NCBI RefSeq assembly: GCF_902686445.1
Contig: NC_062213.1
Span: 37,708,741-37,772,740, forward strand
Reading direction: 5' to 3'
From: Sciurus carolinensis
Lineage: Eukaryota; Chordata; Mammalia; Rodentia; Sciuridae
DNA length: 64,000 nt
Positions within the stretch are counted from its first letter, which is position 1. Every line of letters starts with the position of its first letter. Made by a program: the position numbers and the translations under genes. Below, one piece after another: positions 1 through 11,189 of the stretch. The notes under the pieces are model-generated. The model did no database searches and was not told the DNA's origin. It worked only from the letters and a program-made list of their open reading frames with translations.

Positions 1-275
1 ATCAATTTGCAACTCCACCAGCAATGCATGAGTGTGCCTTTTTACCCACATCCACACCAACGCTTATTATTGCTTGTATTCTTGGTAATAGCCATTCTAA
101 TTAGAGTTCGATGAAATCTTAGGGTGGTTTTAATTTGCATTTATCTAATTACTAGGGATGATGAGCACTTTTTCATATATTTGTTGATCACCTGTATATC
201 TTCTTCTGCCCATTTCCTTAGCCCATTTATTGATTGGGTTCTTTGTATTTTGGGTGTAAAGTAGACTTATTTTAA
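1..275 (-). mobile_element. L1 (LINE-1) fragment, ORF2 3' part, antisense, cut by window edge
   Basis: Read on the minus strand, this matches the last part of mammalian L1 ORF2: the stretch around the 'several ATG-rich, hydrophilic' region where the complement reads as the familiar run describing cacttt.., 'ctaattagaatggctatt' and 'ggcaaaggacat'-type motifs. On the plus strand the hallmarks are 'caccagcaatgcatgag', 'aatagccattctaatt' and 'tttaatttgcatttatctaa'. The element continues beyond base 1. Divergence is high and no frame is open, so this is an old dead copy. Subfamily not determined. Confidence 0.8.
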
Positions 276-1859
276 AACCACCAAATGGCACAAAGAAGTC
301 AGATTTCTTGGACTTCCTCCACTGTCCTGACCATCCAAATGTGATGAATGAGAGCAGATCCAGTTAGAATAGCAAGAGGAAGACTCTTGGCAGGACTGGA
401 ATTGGGATTCAGACAGAGTTTGGGAAGATGATGGTTCTAAATGTAAAGTACAGGCAAAACTGCCTCACTCCTGGGATGGGACCAGTCCAGAAAGTCCCTC
501 CAGAAACTCGGGGAATCAGCATGAGAGGGAAAGTAGAAGGCAGACAAGTTCTGATAGCCAAGATCTGACCGTCCCGTCCAGCAGGGTGCTGGAATCCCGG
601 AGGGATGGGCAAGGCTAGAAGGCAGGCAGCGTCAGGCGTTCTGCACACAGAGGAAGAGACCTGGGACCTGGGAGACGGGCTTGCAGGGTAAGGAAGCAGC
701 CATGGGTCCCGGTGCAAAGGCAGACTGCCCAAGGGACAGCCTAAATATTGGCTGAGAGACCTGGTTTCTCAGACCCCTTCCACAAAACTGAAAAAAAAAT
801 GTTCAGTTTCAGCAAGAACACCCACATGTTGCAATCTAATCATCTCAAGTAAAATCATTTGAAGTTCAGCATTTGTGTTAGCTTGTGTTTTAAAGAGTCA
901 GTGTTTTTTTTATTATGAATTACACAATGGTGGGAGCTGGAGGAAATTGCAAAAGGGTCTCTAAAGCCCAACTTTCAACTGGCACATCACTCACAGTGGC
1001 GTCCTGCTCATGGGCAGGGCCCCCGCCCACAGCTGGGCCACCAACGCCTACACAAGGAAGCCGACAGAAGGGGCACTTGGGAGCTGAAATCCAGTCTTGT
1101 GTCCTGACCACCAAACCTGGCATCTGATCCAGGGCTGCACCAGATTGCAAAGAAAGAACATATTTTTGTTGTCCCCTGTTTCTGCTAGCTGCTAGCTCTG
1201 CTAAGGAGTTGTGGATGAGTTGGGATATGGCCCCTTAGACAGGCCAAGCAGACAAGCGCAGCTGGAGCACCCAGGCCAGGTTCTTCCTGCTGGAAACAGC
1301 CTTGCCCAGTGTCCCACTCTGAAAAGGCACAAATCTAGTCCCACCCAGTCGCTTGCATTCCACAAACATCAATACTCTAACTTGCAAGCACCCCATCAAG
1401 GTTTCCTTACAGGTTCTCTGCATATTCATTGACCCCCCAATCAGGGTGGGATGGACTCTAAGGAGACATGGGCCAGAAGGGGTCAGGAGACAGCTGCACA
1501 GAGGGTGTACCCTCCAGGCTGGTTGGACAAGAACGTGCTGAGAAAGCTGTCTCAACTAGTCCCTCTAGTCAAGGCCTTTGGCTGCTGGCAACAAGGGTTA
1601 ACAGAGCCCCAGCAACTACTTTTCCCCCACCTGGAATCTCCACCCCAGACCCCTATCCCCACCTGTCCCTGGGGCTCTCTGAAATGGCCCTCACTTAGAG
1701 AAGCTGCATTCTGGTTAGAGGGACTGTCAGGTGGTCCAGAGCAGCCTAAGGAAGAGGGACGTGAGGCCAGACCCCTCCTCCATAAGTACAGCCTGAATCT
1801 AGTAGTGGCAGCTTGTGCTGGACAGCTTTATTTGCCCACAGGATTTGGAGTTAGGGGCC
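276..1859. other. Low-repeat noncoding DNA, nothing recognised
   Basis: I see no clear repeat, RNA gene or exon. Several 60-140 codon open frames overlap each other on both strands (for example near 1235-1555 and 1451-1879). Open frames on both strands are expected by chance in moderately GC-rich DNA. None shows a recognisable domain, a splice-site framework or a signal peptide. Confidence 0.5.
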
Positions 1860-2300
1860 CAGGGACTGGATTATGCTGAAGGAAGTGACATATGCAAATG
1901 AGTCACGTGCCTGACTGCTGATACCAGACTGACAGCTTTATCGAACAGCACCCTGTATCTCTCAGGGCCTGTTTATAAAGAGGTCTGGATTCTTCTCTTG
2001 TCTTTTGGCAACTCTCCAGCTTGCCCAGGCATGACTTAGCACGGAAATTGATTTGACTTTAAAAATTCTCCTTGTGACAGAAACTCTGCAGCCAAGACAG
2101 GCTTTGCGCTGAATTATTGAACCGAACAGTGCGAACGTTTGCCTTCCCCCGTCAGAGCCTTTCTTGTCTGTCGCTCCTTGGCCTGACAAGTAATTTTAAA
2201 TATGCAGCAACGCCAGGCTCTGTGCTCACTGGGCCTCACGCTGAGCCAGATTCCAGTCATGCTTGAACAGCCGCCAAGGCACCCCAGGGCACTAGGCCGA
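1860..2300. promoter_or_regulatory. Candidate cis-regulatory block with octamer/AP-1/E-box cluster
   Basis: A repeat-free stretch. At 1892-1909 an octamer motif (ATGCAAAT, 1892-1899), an AP-1 site (TGAGTCA, 1899-1905) and a CACGTG E-box (1904-1909) overlap in 18 bases. Downstream come homeobox-like AT-rich cores (around 2105-2125 and 2190-2205) and several CpGs. Seen directly: the motifs and the absence of repeats. Known: these are binding sites for POU, bZIP and bHLH-ZIP factors. Inferred: enhancer or silencer activity. There is no evidence of transcription here and the target gene is unknown. Confidence 0.35.
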
Positions 2301-2589
2301 GCTCCAGGGCCGTGGGGAGCACAGAGCTGGGCAAATGGATAGCTCCATGACCTCCCAGCTATTGTTCTGAAGGCATCAGATCGGAAGGCACCAGTTTCTT
2401 CACCTGTGTTTCTATTTTTACCAATGGCGCCCTCCCACAGCTGCCCAAGCCCCCTGCCTTGGCCACCCCCTTAGCCCTGCCACATGTGAACAAACAATCT
2501 ACAGTTTGTGCTTCTAAAATGTTTCTCAAATACATTCATTCAGCCCTCCCTGTTCTCACTACTCTTGACTTGTTGGAGCTGTTACCATC

Positions 2590-2733
2590 TCTCCTCTAGA
2601 TGATTCATGAAATAATTAATTAATTAATTAGTATTTATTTATTTTGTGTTGCTGGGGATCAGAATGAAGCTTTGTTCAAACTAGGCAAGCACTCTTCCAC
2701 TGAGCTACAGCAGCTCCGTCTCCTCTTCTAGAT
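2590..2733 (-). mobile_element. ID SINE, antisense, with AT-rich tail
   Basis: The plus strand at 2647-2720 is the reverse complement of an ID element: 'gctggggatcagaat', then 'ctaggcaagcactcttccactgagctac'-like sequence, the tRNA-Ala-derived A box region read backwards. The oligo(A) tail shows as the T/A-rich run 2613-2646, degraded to a TTAA/TTTA pattern. Imperfect flanks near 2590 and 2719 (both CTCCTCT..AGAT-like) may be the target duplication. Confidence 0.75.
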
Positions 2734-2849
2734 TCTTAACTCATTCTTCCAGTCAGACTCCTTTTTTCTAATCCTTTGGCCTCAACAATTTTGAAATATT
2801 AATATCTAACAATGACTGGTTTTTAGGAACATAGGGGTAAAGTCTCCAC

Positions 2850-2978
2850 TGTTTAGTGTGTTAGTCAGAGGGAGCTCAGTTTGAATATGAGTTCTACCAC
2901 TTGTAACTCTACAACCTTGGGCAAGTCTTTTAGCCTGTAAAATGAGAGTAATAACAGTGAAAGTTAAAAGAGAGAATG
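2850..2978 (+). mobile_element. MIR SINE remnant
   Basis: The core shows the MIR signature in sense orientation: 'gttctaccacttgtaac', then 'accttgggcaagtctttt', then 'cctgtaaaatgagagtaataa'. This corresponds to the CORE-SINE centre and part of the tRNA-unrelated region. It is strongly diverged and runs directly into a B1-dID insertion. Confidence 0.6.
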
Positions 2979-3172
2979 TGCTTCTCAGGAGGCTGAGGCA
3001 GGAAGATCACAAGTTCAAGACCAGCCTGGGCAACCTAGCATGGCCCTGTCTCAAAATGAAATAAGAAGGGCTGGGAATGTGATTTAGCAGTAGAGTACTT
3101 GTCTAGGAGGCACAAGGCCCTGTGTTCAATCCCCAGACCTGCAATAAAAGAAAAACAACAACAAGAACAAAA
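2979..3172 (+). mobile_element. B1-dID composite SINE, 5'-truncated
   Basis: B1-like part from 'ctcaggaggctgaggcagg' through 'gaccagcctgggcaa', followed at about 3069 by an ID part ('gggctgggaatgtgatttagc', 'cacaaggccctgtgttcaatcccc') and an A-rich tail. The first ~40 bases of the B1 head, including the Pol III A box of the left half, are missing. Confidence 0.85.
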
Positions 3173-3934
3173 ATCACAGAGAGAAAGATCACGTGTAAAG
3201 TGACATAGTTCAATATCAGGTATCCAGAAAGTACCAGAAACATTCACCTTTATACCACTCTCCTGCTATCTCATGTGACCTTTACCTCTTTGTCTTGCTA
3301 CTAGCTCGTAAATTTTTCTTTGTTTATTTTTCTTCCCTTATCATATAGTGAGCACACCAAGAGCAGAAAAAAATGTATCCATTTAGCCACTCTTTCAGCA
3401 AACAAGCATGTGGCAATTATAAGGGTTAGCCAATGTGCTAGACACCGTAAACACAAATGTATTAGACACCATCATATTAATAGGTGCTTAGTTGCAGACA
3501 ACAGTGCCCCCTTAACCAGGGTGGGCAGAAAGAGTTTTGTCATTTAAAAGACAGGTTGTTTGCAGAATCTTGAGAAGGACCAGGACCAATCTTCTTGTTT
3601 ATATAATAGCAACAATGCAGCTGAGAACTGTATGGACCAAGGAAAATGACCAACCACACTAAGGACATGTTCTAAAGGAAGCATCATTGCTATAACTACT
3701 GTGAGCTGGGGACTGGATCTCAGAAACTCAACCATACCTGCCCCAAAAAGACTAGATATTGCCACCAGGTTTGCAGAAGATTCCATCTTCATTTCTCATG
3801 TCTATTTGAGATCACACACAGGTGTGTATCTGCTTGATGGGACCTCCATCACGATCCTATCCCAGCCTCAAGAAAGTCTCACAAGTGAAATTTAGCTTCT
3901 CAGTTTGAACAGGAAAGCAAGCACTAGGGGTTTG
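3173..3934. other. Noncoding DNA, mostly unassigned
   Basis: No exon or confident repeat. The segment near 3410-3480 ('gccaatgtgctagacacc') resembles the opening of the old repeat called at 3935-4625, so the two may be parts of one degraded copy. Short open frames occur on both strands and look like chance. Confidence 0.4.
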
Positions 3935-4625
3935 GAAAGGTGTTTAAATGAATCAAGTTGCAATGTCTTTGCTTTTAAAGAGCTCCAGCTTAGGGAGAGA
4001 GTCAAGCATGCAAACAAACTTTGTGAGTTACCACAGCAGTCAGGTGGGCTGTGAAAGCCAGAGGAATAGTCCCCAAGCCAGGTGAGGGGAATTTGTATAA
4101 AAGATAAAGCTTTGTATACCAAGTTTTAAAAGTTTGCATTTTATCCTGAAGGAACTGGATAGCCATTGAATGATTTGAAATAGGTGAGTTACATGGTCAA
4201 ATTTTAGTTCTAGAAATGTCAAGGTGAATTGGAGAGGGGCAAGGCTAAGGGGAAGAAAGCCAGTTAAGGGACCCCTACAGCCATCTGGAAAGAGAGGATG
4301 ATGATGAGCCAAACAAAGGAGGTGGTGGGAAGGCTAGCGAAAAGAAAGAGACAAGGAAATGCTGTAGACTGGTGACAGGTCACTCTTGAAGGAGAGGAGT
4401 TTCTAGGACCCTAGTTCAATGACCAGGTCCTGGTTTGGGTGGTTGGGGAGACTGTATGATTCGCCAAGATGAGGTATGCAGGGAGAGATGTAAATTTGTG
4501 GGGAGAGACGATGAATCCAGTTTTCAACATGGTACCTGGGAGGAGCATGTGGGGCATCCAATGGAGATGTTGAGTAAGCTCCTAGGTGATCCAGGTCTGG
4601 GACTCACAGGGGAGGCGTAGGTAGC
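3935..4625 (+). mobile_element. Ancient interspersed repeat, family not assigned
   Basis: Contains the order of phrases typical of a long, old mammalian repeat: 'gcattttatcctgaaggaac', then 'tggatagccattgaatgattt', then 'gagttacatggtcaaa', later 'ccaatggagatgttgagtaagc'. I recognise the pattern from many mammalian introns but cannot name the family with confidence. A short ORF (4435-4620) inside it is not evidence of a gene. Confidence 0.4.
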
Positions 4626-5159
4626 ATAGTGGCCATGTGCTGCCTTTTTTATTTTTATTTTTTTAAGCTGTCTTATTCTGAGAAACTACCATTTGGGGAA
4701 AACATGTGGCGGTGAGAAACTAGCCTCCTAACCTCTGTGAGTAGACATTTAATACAGGCATACCCAAGGTAAGTGCCAATGCCCAGGGTAGAGAGAGTTA
4801 GGTGTGATCACGTGACCCAAACTGAGATGATGAATAAAGAGCACAAATTTCTTCTGCATACATTAGGGAGAAGACAGAATGTTTCCACAGGGATGACAAA
4901 TACTGAAAGCCTCATGACCAGTGGCCACATTTCCACCAGGTAACTTGGTTGAATATCAAGGTGCAGGTTTACCAGAAGTCTAAGTGGCTAAAGCAGAGGA
5001 AAGGGAATAATTCTGTGCTTTCTGCACCAACAGCAATACCTGTGGTGACAGACATATGACATATGTGTAATGAGTAAGTGAATAAGGCATGTGTTTATAA
5101 ATCCAATATGGTACTACAACTAATAACATCACCCAAAAGAGCACATTACAAGATTTAAA
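4626..5159. other. Low-repeat noncoding DNA
   Basis: No recognised elements other than a T-rich run at about 4646-4664. Contains one 'gtgatcacgtgacc' sequence near 4805-4818 with a CACGTG E-box. Confidence 0.4.
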
Positions 5160-5255
5160 GGGCTGGGGATATAGCTCAGTTGGTAGAGTGCTTGCCTTGC
5201 AAGCACAAGGCCCTGGGTTCAATCCCCAGCACCAAAAAAAAAAAAAAAAAAAAAA
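5160..5255 (+). mobile_element. ID SINE, full-length and well preserved
   Basis: Complete tRNA-Ala-derived ID element. It has an intact Pol III A box (5172-5183, TAGCTCAGTTGG) and B box (5216-5225, GGTTCAATCC), and ends in 'cccagcacc' plus an uninterrupted tail of 22 A (5234-5255). The intact internal promoter and the pure tail suggest one of the youngest insertions here. A clear target duplication is not visible. Confidence 0.92.
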
Positions 5256-7045
5256 CTCTCTATCATAATGGATCTAGTGGTTAGATAGAAATTGCAGAAC
5301 AGGCAGACTCCAGGTTTTCCTGGGGTGAGAGTATGTGGGGAGGACCCCATTGAGGGTATCGTGCTGTTTCGCCTGGCCACTTGCCTTGAATGTTTGAAGA
5401 CGTAGATGGGTAATATTAAACGCACCACAAGAGTAAACAGTGAACCTCACTGGATCGCCAATTTCTTCTCTTCAAATGATTGATCTTATAAAACCAGTTG
5501 GAGTGTAACAGGGAGACTTTCAAAGTCTCAGAAGTGTCAGGCTGAGGGGACTTTTGTTTTCCAGTGACTGGTGGAGCAATGCAGCAGGTCTGGTTAAACT
5601 GCAAAACCAACAAAGGCAGTACAAATTCAACTGCCATTTTAATCCAGTGGAGATCCAACATATAAACCGATGTGGACTATATTGTGCTTAATGCCACAAG
5701 GAATCCATCACTTGTGCACGGGCATGAACTCCACCAGACAGAGCTGACCACCTAGCCAGGATTCCTCATTTCGCTCCTTTCTTTGACTGACAAAGGATAC
5801 AAGAAATCCGGAGAGCTTACCGACCTGGCTATGGGTAATTAATTCACCTGACCTCTCATTTTCTTTCCATTTCTTCACCTATGCCAAGAGCTAACATATG
5901 TCCTGAACTTTAATTAAACAAATCACCCAGAGGGTATTAGCAACTCTCTTCTCACCTCCTGAGAAGATAAGGATGCTGCCAGTGTTGGAAGTCATCTTGG
6001 GCTGTTGGGCAATTGAGGGAGGAGAAAGCTGAAGAGAAAGGAAAAGGGGGAAATTTTGAGCAGGCACAGTTTCCACTGCAACAGAGCAGTGCACACATTG
6101 CTCCTTCTGAGCTGTAATTCTGAACAAACCAGGCAGAACCAACTCCCCTCTCCCTTGAGTTTGTCTTTGCCTTTGCCTGGTCCCTCCCTGGAGTCTGGCT
6201 GTGCTCTGTGTGACAGTGCCATATCTCTCCAGAGTCCCCTCAGTCTCACACAGGCAATGTTGATAAAGAAGAAGCTTGAGTGTTGTCGGGTCAAGGTTAT
6301 TCAGCAAGACCCCCACCACCTTGGCCTGGACGTCAGAGCTGCCCCAGGGGTGGCTTTCAGTGACACGGGTCCCATGGCAGGAGGCCTTCTCTAGTCTCGC
6401 ATCTCCTTTCTAAATCTCTCTGGCTGCCCCCTCTCAGATCTTCTCTTGGTTCACACTGCCCTCCGTGTGCCCCACCTGCCCCTTCCTCTTCTTAGGGGGG
6501 AAATATGTATCACATCACAGTGGCCCTTCCATGTCAGGGCAGCAGAGAGCAAGGAGGCAAGAGTATGTGCGGAAGGAGAGCGTGGAAATTGCATCCCCAG
6601 AGCAGGCGTTCAGCTGACATCCATTGAATGATTGACAGACAGAATCTGGCTCGCTCACATAGAACCAAAAGAGCATTGAATGCAATATAGAAAAAAATAG
6701 ATTGTTCTCTCCTTCCTTTTCTAACTTACCCTTCCTTTGGCTTCTCTGGACACTGTCCCTGCTCCAGGAGCTATGGATCTAAAAATACTGCTTTGACTTG
6801 GCTCAGCCTCAAAATGAATAACCCACATACCTGGTGAATGGAGGGCTCACTATTATAGGAGACAACCTCAGACCACTGCCAAGTCGAGGTCTGAAAAGCT
6901 CTATTAGATCTGATGTCAGCAAAGCCACCCCTTGTGAGACTAAAAAAAGTTCCCCATATTTCAGATCATTTTTGGCCAAACTCAGACTGATACCATCATA
7001 TTTGGGTGCCTATTATGTTTTAGGGCCTTCTGTAAATTATCTCAC
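5256..7045. other. Low-repeat noncoding DNA
   Basis: No confident repeat or exon. The interval 5891-6319 is open on the minus strand (142 codons) and overlapped by other frames on both strands (100 and 112 codons), the pattern expected of chance frames in pyrimidine/purine-biased DNA. No protein family is recognisable. The segment 5690-5860 has a few CpGs and a TAATTAATT core but nothing decisive. Confidence 0.4.
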
Positions 7046-7228
7046 AGATTATCCCATGCAGTAGTACAATAATCCTGGCTCTATTGTCCTACCCCACAAC
7101 TGAGCACACTGAAGTTTAGGGAGTTTAAAGGACTTGTCCACGTATCACGTGGATCACTGGCAGAGCCAGAATTTGAACCCAGATCTGTCTAGTTCCCAAC
7201 TACCTGTCTAGCTACCTTACCCAAAGAG
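7046..7228 (-). mobile_element. MIR SINE remnant, antisense
   Basis: The plus strand reads 'gaagtttagggagtttaaagg', 'acttgtccacgtatcacgtgg', 'ggcagagccagaatttgaa' and 'cccagatctgtctag'. This is the reverse complement of a MIR element (tRNA-like head to the right, CORE to the left). Confidence 0.65.
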
Positions 7229-7304
7229 GAGAGTGGCCTTGTCCACATTTACTTCCAACAAAAGATGCAAACTATCCCAACTACAGCATTTAAAAATTTA
7301 AGCT

Positions 7305-7529
7305 TGCCAGGGGCGGTGGCACACATCTGTAATCCAAGTAGCTCAGGAGGCTGAGGCAGGAGGATTGCAGGTTCAAAGCCAGCCTCATCAAAAGAGAGGC
7401 ACTAGGCAAATCAGTGAGACCCTATCTCTAAATAGAATACACGGGATGTGGGACTTGGGATGTGGCTCAGTGATGGAGTGCCCCTGAGTTCAATCCCCAG
7501 TACTGCCCCCACCAAAAAAAAAAAAAAAT
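7305..7529 (+). mobile_element. B1-dID composite SINE, full-length
   Basis: Complete head from 'gccaggggcggtggcacac' through 'gtaatccaagtagctcagg' and 'agaccctatctctaaat', then an ID tail ('gggatgtggctcagtgatgg', 'gagttcaatccccagtac') and a run of about 15 A. Target duplication not clear. Confidence 0.9.
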
Positions 7530-8619
7530 TGAACCTGATCTTTTCTCCTGCAGGTCAGCTTTCCTTTTAAGAAAGTTCCATTTTGCCTGATTTGGAGACA
7601 GCTGTCCCCATGGAAAACCCTGGTGACCCATTAAAATGTTCTCAGGAAAACTGCCTCTGACAAAGTTGAGGATGCAAGCTACAGCCTCTGGTGATTTAAG
7701 GAGTCATTTGGCTCCATAGCCTTGTGGCATTGGTACAGGTACAAATGTTATTAGGCAAAGCCACAGAAATAACAAACTGAATTAAGCTTTAATCTCTAAA
7801 CCATTGTAAAGATAATGAGTGCACTTTATAATAATTGCCGGAAGTGAGAACAGGGAAGAAAATATTGGAACAGGCCTTGGTTTCAGTTTCTTCATCTGCA
7901 GACCTGGGGCTGTAGTGCCAGCCAAGCCCACAGAGGGCTAGAATAAAAATGCTTCACAACTAATGAGCTGAGAACAGATTTAGAAACAGCCTGCTTTACA
8001 GTGGGTCCGCCAGCCTCCGACTCATTACTGGCAATGACCAGAATGACCACAAGAACCCAGCCCCACCCATAGGAAGGCTCATGGGCACACGGGTGCCTTA
8101 GGCTGGAAATCCAGCTGTTTTTTATAATAAACTTCAAGGCAACACTCATCTTCTAGGCAAGGGACTCTGCCCTGGCTCCTTTTCTGTGGCTTCCATAGCA
8201 GTCACTCCCAGCTTCCTGGGAATTCAGTGAGCCACCTGAGGGTGTCCCCAAGGCCTCCCCTGTCTGGGTACATTTGAATCATCATTGTCAGCACCCCTCA
8301 GTGGACAGCAGTCACTGATCACTTGGGTTTTCTCAATCAGCAAGCAACCCAACAGGGGTAACTGAGCACTGCTCCTGTCTCCCCTCGGTTGCCAATATCA
8401 TTTTGGCCTTTACCCAGCCTGCTCAGATGAAGGAAGATGTATCTACCACAAGGAAGCAGGCAGAGAGGGAAACTTTCCCAAATCAGGGCAAACTGCCTAG
8501 TTTCAGCCTCTATGAACTTAAGTATACCAAAATCTGTTTGAATACCTGCTTTAAATTCTTTCAGAATTTAAAGTACATATCTACCTGGGAGTGGTTATAC
8601 GGGATGAGTTTGTTGACAT
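7530..8619. other. Low-repeat noncoding DNA
   Basis: No recognised element or exon. Short open frames (8403-8621 plus; 7892-8149 minus) have no visible domains. Confidence 0.4.
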
Positions 8620-8751
8620 GAGATATCCAGAACAGAAAAATGCACACAGACAGAAAGCAGATTGGTGGCTGCCAGGGAGTGACATTTTTAAATGGTTAAT
8701 TTTATGTTATGTGAATTTCACTTCAATAATAGTTAAAAAAAAATAAGTTAA
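8620..8751 (+). mobile_element. L1M 3' UTR end
   Basis: Matches the terminal part of an old mammalian L1 3' UTR: 'cagaaagcagattggtggc', 'tgccagggagtgac', 'ttttatgttatgtgaatttc', ending in an A-rich tail (8734-8743). The same module occurs at 14150-14370. A B1-dID is inserted at its tail. Confidence 0.75.
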
Positions 8752-8957
8752 GCCAGACACGGTGGCATGTACCTGTAATCCCAGCGGCTTGGGAAGCTGA
8801 AGCAGGAAGATCACAAGTTCAAAGCCAGACTCAGCAAAAGCTAGATGCTAAGCAACTCAGTGAGATCCCATCTCTAAAAAAAATACTAAAATTAGGGCTG
8901 GGGATGCGATTCAGTGGCTGAGTGCCCCTGAGTTCAATCCCCCGTACCCCTCCAAAA
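8752..8957 (+). mobile_element. B1-dID composite SINE inserted in the L1M tail
   Basis: Complete head ('gccagacacggtggcatg', 'tgtaatcccagcggcttgg', 'gatcccatctctaaaa') plus ID tail ('gggctggggatgcgattcag', 'gagttcaatcccc'). Imperfect duplication of an AATA(A)GTTAAG sequence flanks it (about 8741-8751 and 8956-8965), supporting insertion by L1 machinery. Confidence 0.9.
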
Positions 8958-10140
8958 TAGTTAAGACCTCAGTTACCTAAGACCTGCCTTCCTAGTGAAA
9001 TGCAATGTGAAATAAAAGAAGTGATAGTGTTAGGATCCCAGGCATCTGGATATTGAGTGCAATTAGGGTATTAGGGTGCAAGCAGTTTTCGAGGGAGAAG
9101 GAAGTCGTCTGGTAGTTTCAAACTCATGAATGACAAAAATCTCTATACTATCAACATTACCATAATCCTTTCTTAAAACACAGTAAGTCCTTTAAATCAC
9201 TTTTATGAGTTGTATTCACAGTCCTATGTAATTCTATATAATACTTCTTATGTGGAGGGAGGGGGAAGGGCAAGTTCGGGGCACAGAAACTCTGGCCCTC
9301 CTCCATCTACCACCTTTAAGATAAGGAAGGAAGAAATTTTGAAAACGTGTCTACTTGTTTGCATGGTTGATCCCATCCTGTGAACATATTAAACCTCTAT
9401 TACGTATTTATTATACATACTGTATATTTGTTTGTTGTAGAGGAAATTAAGTGAGATGAAGCAGTCTCAATTTGGAGAGTGGGTTCAAAGAATAATTATT
9501 TTTAAAAATAAGGTAAAATCATTTCCCTCATTCAGATATAAAATGAAGATACATCAAAGACTTATATTTAACTCATGAATTAATAAGAGGACTCAGTGCT
9601 ATTACAAAAGAGTTCAAAAGAGAATTCACACTTGCACACATTTACAATCAGTTTGGGAATGCTGACATGAATTGACGCACAGACATGGCCGAACTGCTCA
9701 GTATCCACAGGGTGATAGCACGTTCCACTGGACAAATTTGCATTCCTATGGACAAGGATTCTTACCATTTGGTTCCTATAAGCAAACATCTTTCTTTCTC
9801 CAGACTTGTCAAATAGCCTAGTCAGAGATAAAGGCAGATGGTTGCACCAGTCTGCCCACCCACTGAATTTCAAAATCGGTCACAATTTTTTCCTACATTT
9901 CTAAAATCTGGTTGAGCTCTAAATGCCAGGCGTGAGCCTTCATCATATTGACCACAGTCTCTCCTTCTAGCCCTCCAGGATGCTGCAGTGTCCCTCCAGG
10001 GTTATAAGGAGAGAACTCTTGGTTACCCTGTGGGTTAGAAAGACCCTTCTCCCATATTCCTGCCCTGAATTGTCAGTGAACTTTCCTTCCAGCGCTGATG
10101 ACATTTCCTACCACCAAATGGTGGCTTCTGTTGAATAACA
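8958..10140. other. Low-repeat noncoding DNA
   Basis: AT-rich overall; no repeat confidently assigned. The interval 9600-9870 is open on the minus strand for 97 codons with no recognisable family. Confidence 0.4.
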
Positions 10141-10560
10141 TGTATAAGAACCCAAGTGAGCTCCTGAACTACACCCCAAAGACCAAAGCAAAATGGAGTC
10201 ATTGATGCTAAAGTTCCCCATCACCAAGCCGAAACTGAGGTGCTTGTCAGACAGTCCAAGAAACCAGGAGAGAGAGAATAGTCATGTTTCCTAAACAAGG
10301 CAGTTCAAGACAGCATGACACAAGGGAGTCCCCTCTGCTTCAATTATGATAAGGAAAAGCACAACGACTTTGAACCAATCTGACTTTTCTCAGCCCTCTT
10401 CTGTCTATGAGGTCAACCTCCTCTGCTCAGCTCATCAAACAGGCTCATGGAAACACTCATCCTGTTTTACAGAATGAGGTGTTGCTCAATTCCAGAACTG
10501 CAAATAAAAGCCAATTATGATCTTTGTTGTTACCTTGTCTTTTGACACTTCGCTTTGTGA
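10141..10560 (+). mobile_element. Putative solitary LTR (endogenous retrovirus class I-like)
   Basis: Phrases such as 'aaatggagtcattgatgct', 'accaagccgaaactgaggtg', 'tccaagaaaccaggagaga' and 'catgtttcctaaacaag' resemble U3 of an old mammalian ERV LTR. A poly(A) signal AATAAA follows at 10504-10509. No internal coding region adjoins it. Exact boundaries and family are unresolved. Confidence 0.4.
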
Positions 10561-11189
10561 AACCTTACCTGTCCCTTTACTGAGTGGCAAAAGCAAAGGT
10601 CAAAGGCAGTTTAAATAATTCCCCGAGTCAGTAAAAATTGTCAGGCCCACTCCTGTCTCTTCACCCCCCCTGGTTCATGACCTATCCCTGGTGGCTGCCA
10701 GGCAAGTCTTTACCCACACAGTCCTGCCTTCCTGGGCCTGTCTGCTCCCCACTTCACATCAGGCTTGTTGGGAACGTTTGATTGGCTGTGTCCCTCAGTG
10801 GCAGGCTCTGCAGTCACTTGCTCTGGGGCTGCCTTCTGTCTGATTCAGCCTGCCTGACCCCTCTGGAACCCCAGCCAGGTCCATCTGTGATTCTGTTCCC
10901 CTGACAATTCCCCTGAGTCAAACAGTTCCCTCCATGAATCCTCCTGAGCTGGTGGGTGAGGTGGCTCCTGGCTGGGGTAAAATTATAATCAGCTGTTTGA
11001 AACAAAGAGAAATAAACTATAGATCCCAAAGGAGTATCTGGTTTATATTCAAAGCCAGAACTTCTCTGAGCTAGAAACTGGGGTCTAGATGGAGACTGGA
11101 GGGCAAAGGAAGGTGCCTGAGGCTGTATACAGAGCTCGGAAGAGCCGTGTTCCTGCTTTCAAGAATGTTGCTGGGAAGGCAGAGGGGTT
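10561..11189. other. Low-repeat noncoding DNA
   Basis: No recognised element. Contains a C-run near 10664 and a possible poly(A) signal-like AATAAA at 11010, without other transcript evidence. Confidence 0.35.

Noticed and set aside
5160..5255. tRNA gene
   Set aside because: A and B boxes are present but the sequence is an ID SINE with a poly(A) tail; no tRNA cloverleaf is expected to fold functionally.
5891..6319. 142-codon minus-strand ORF
   Set aside because: Overlapped by long frames in other phases on both strands; no domain recognised. Composition-driven chance.
10141..11020. Full endogenous provirus between the two AATAAA signals
   Set aside because: No paired LTRs or gag/pol/env-like reading frames are visible; at most a solitary LTR.
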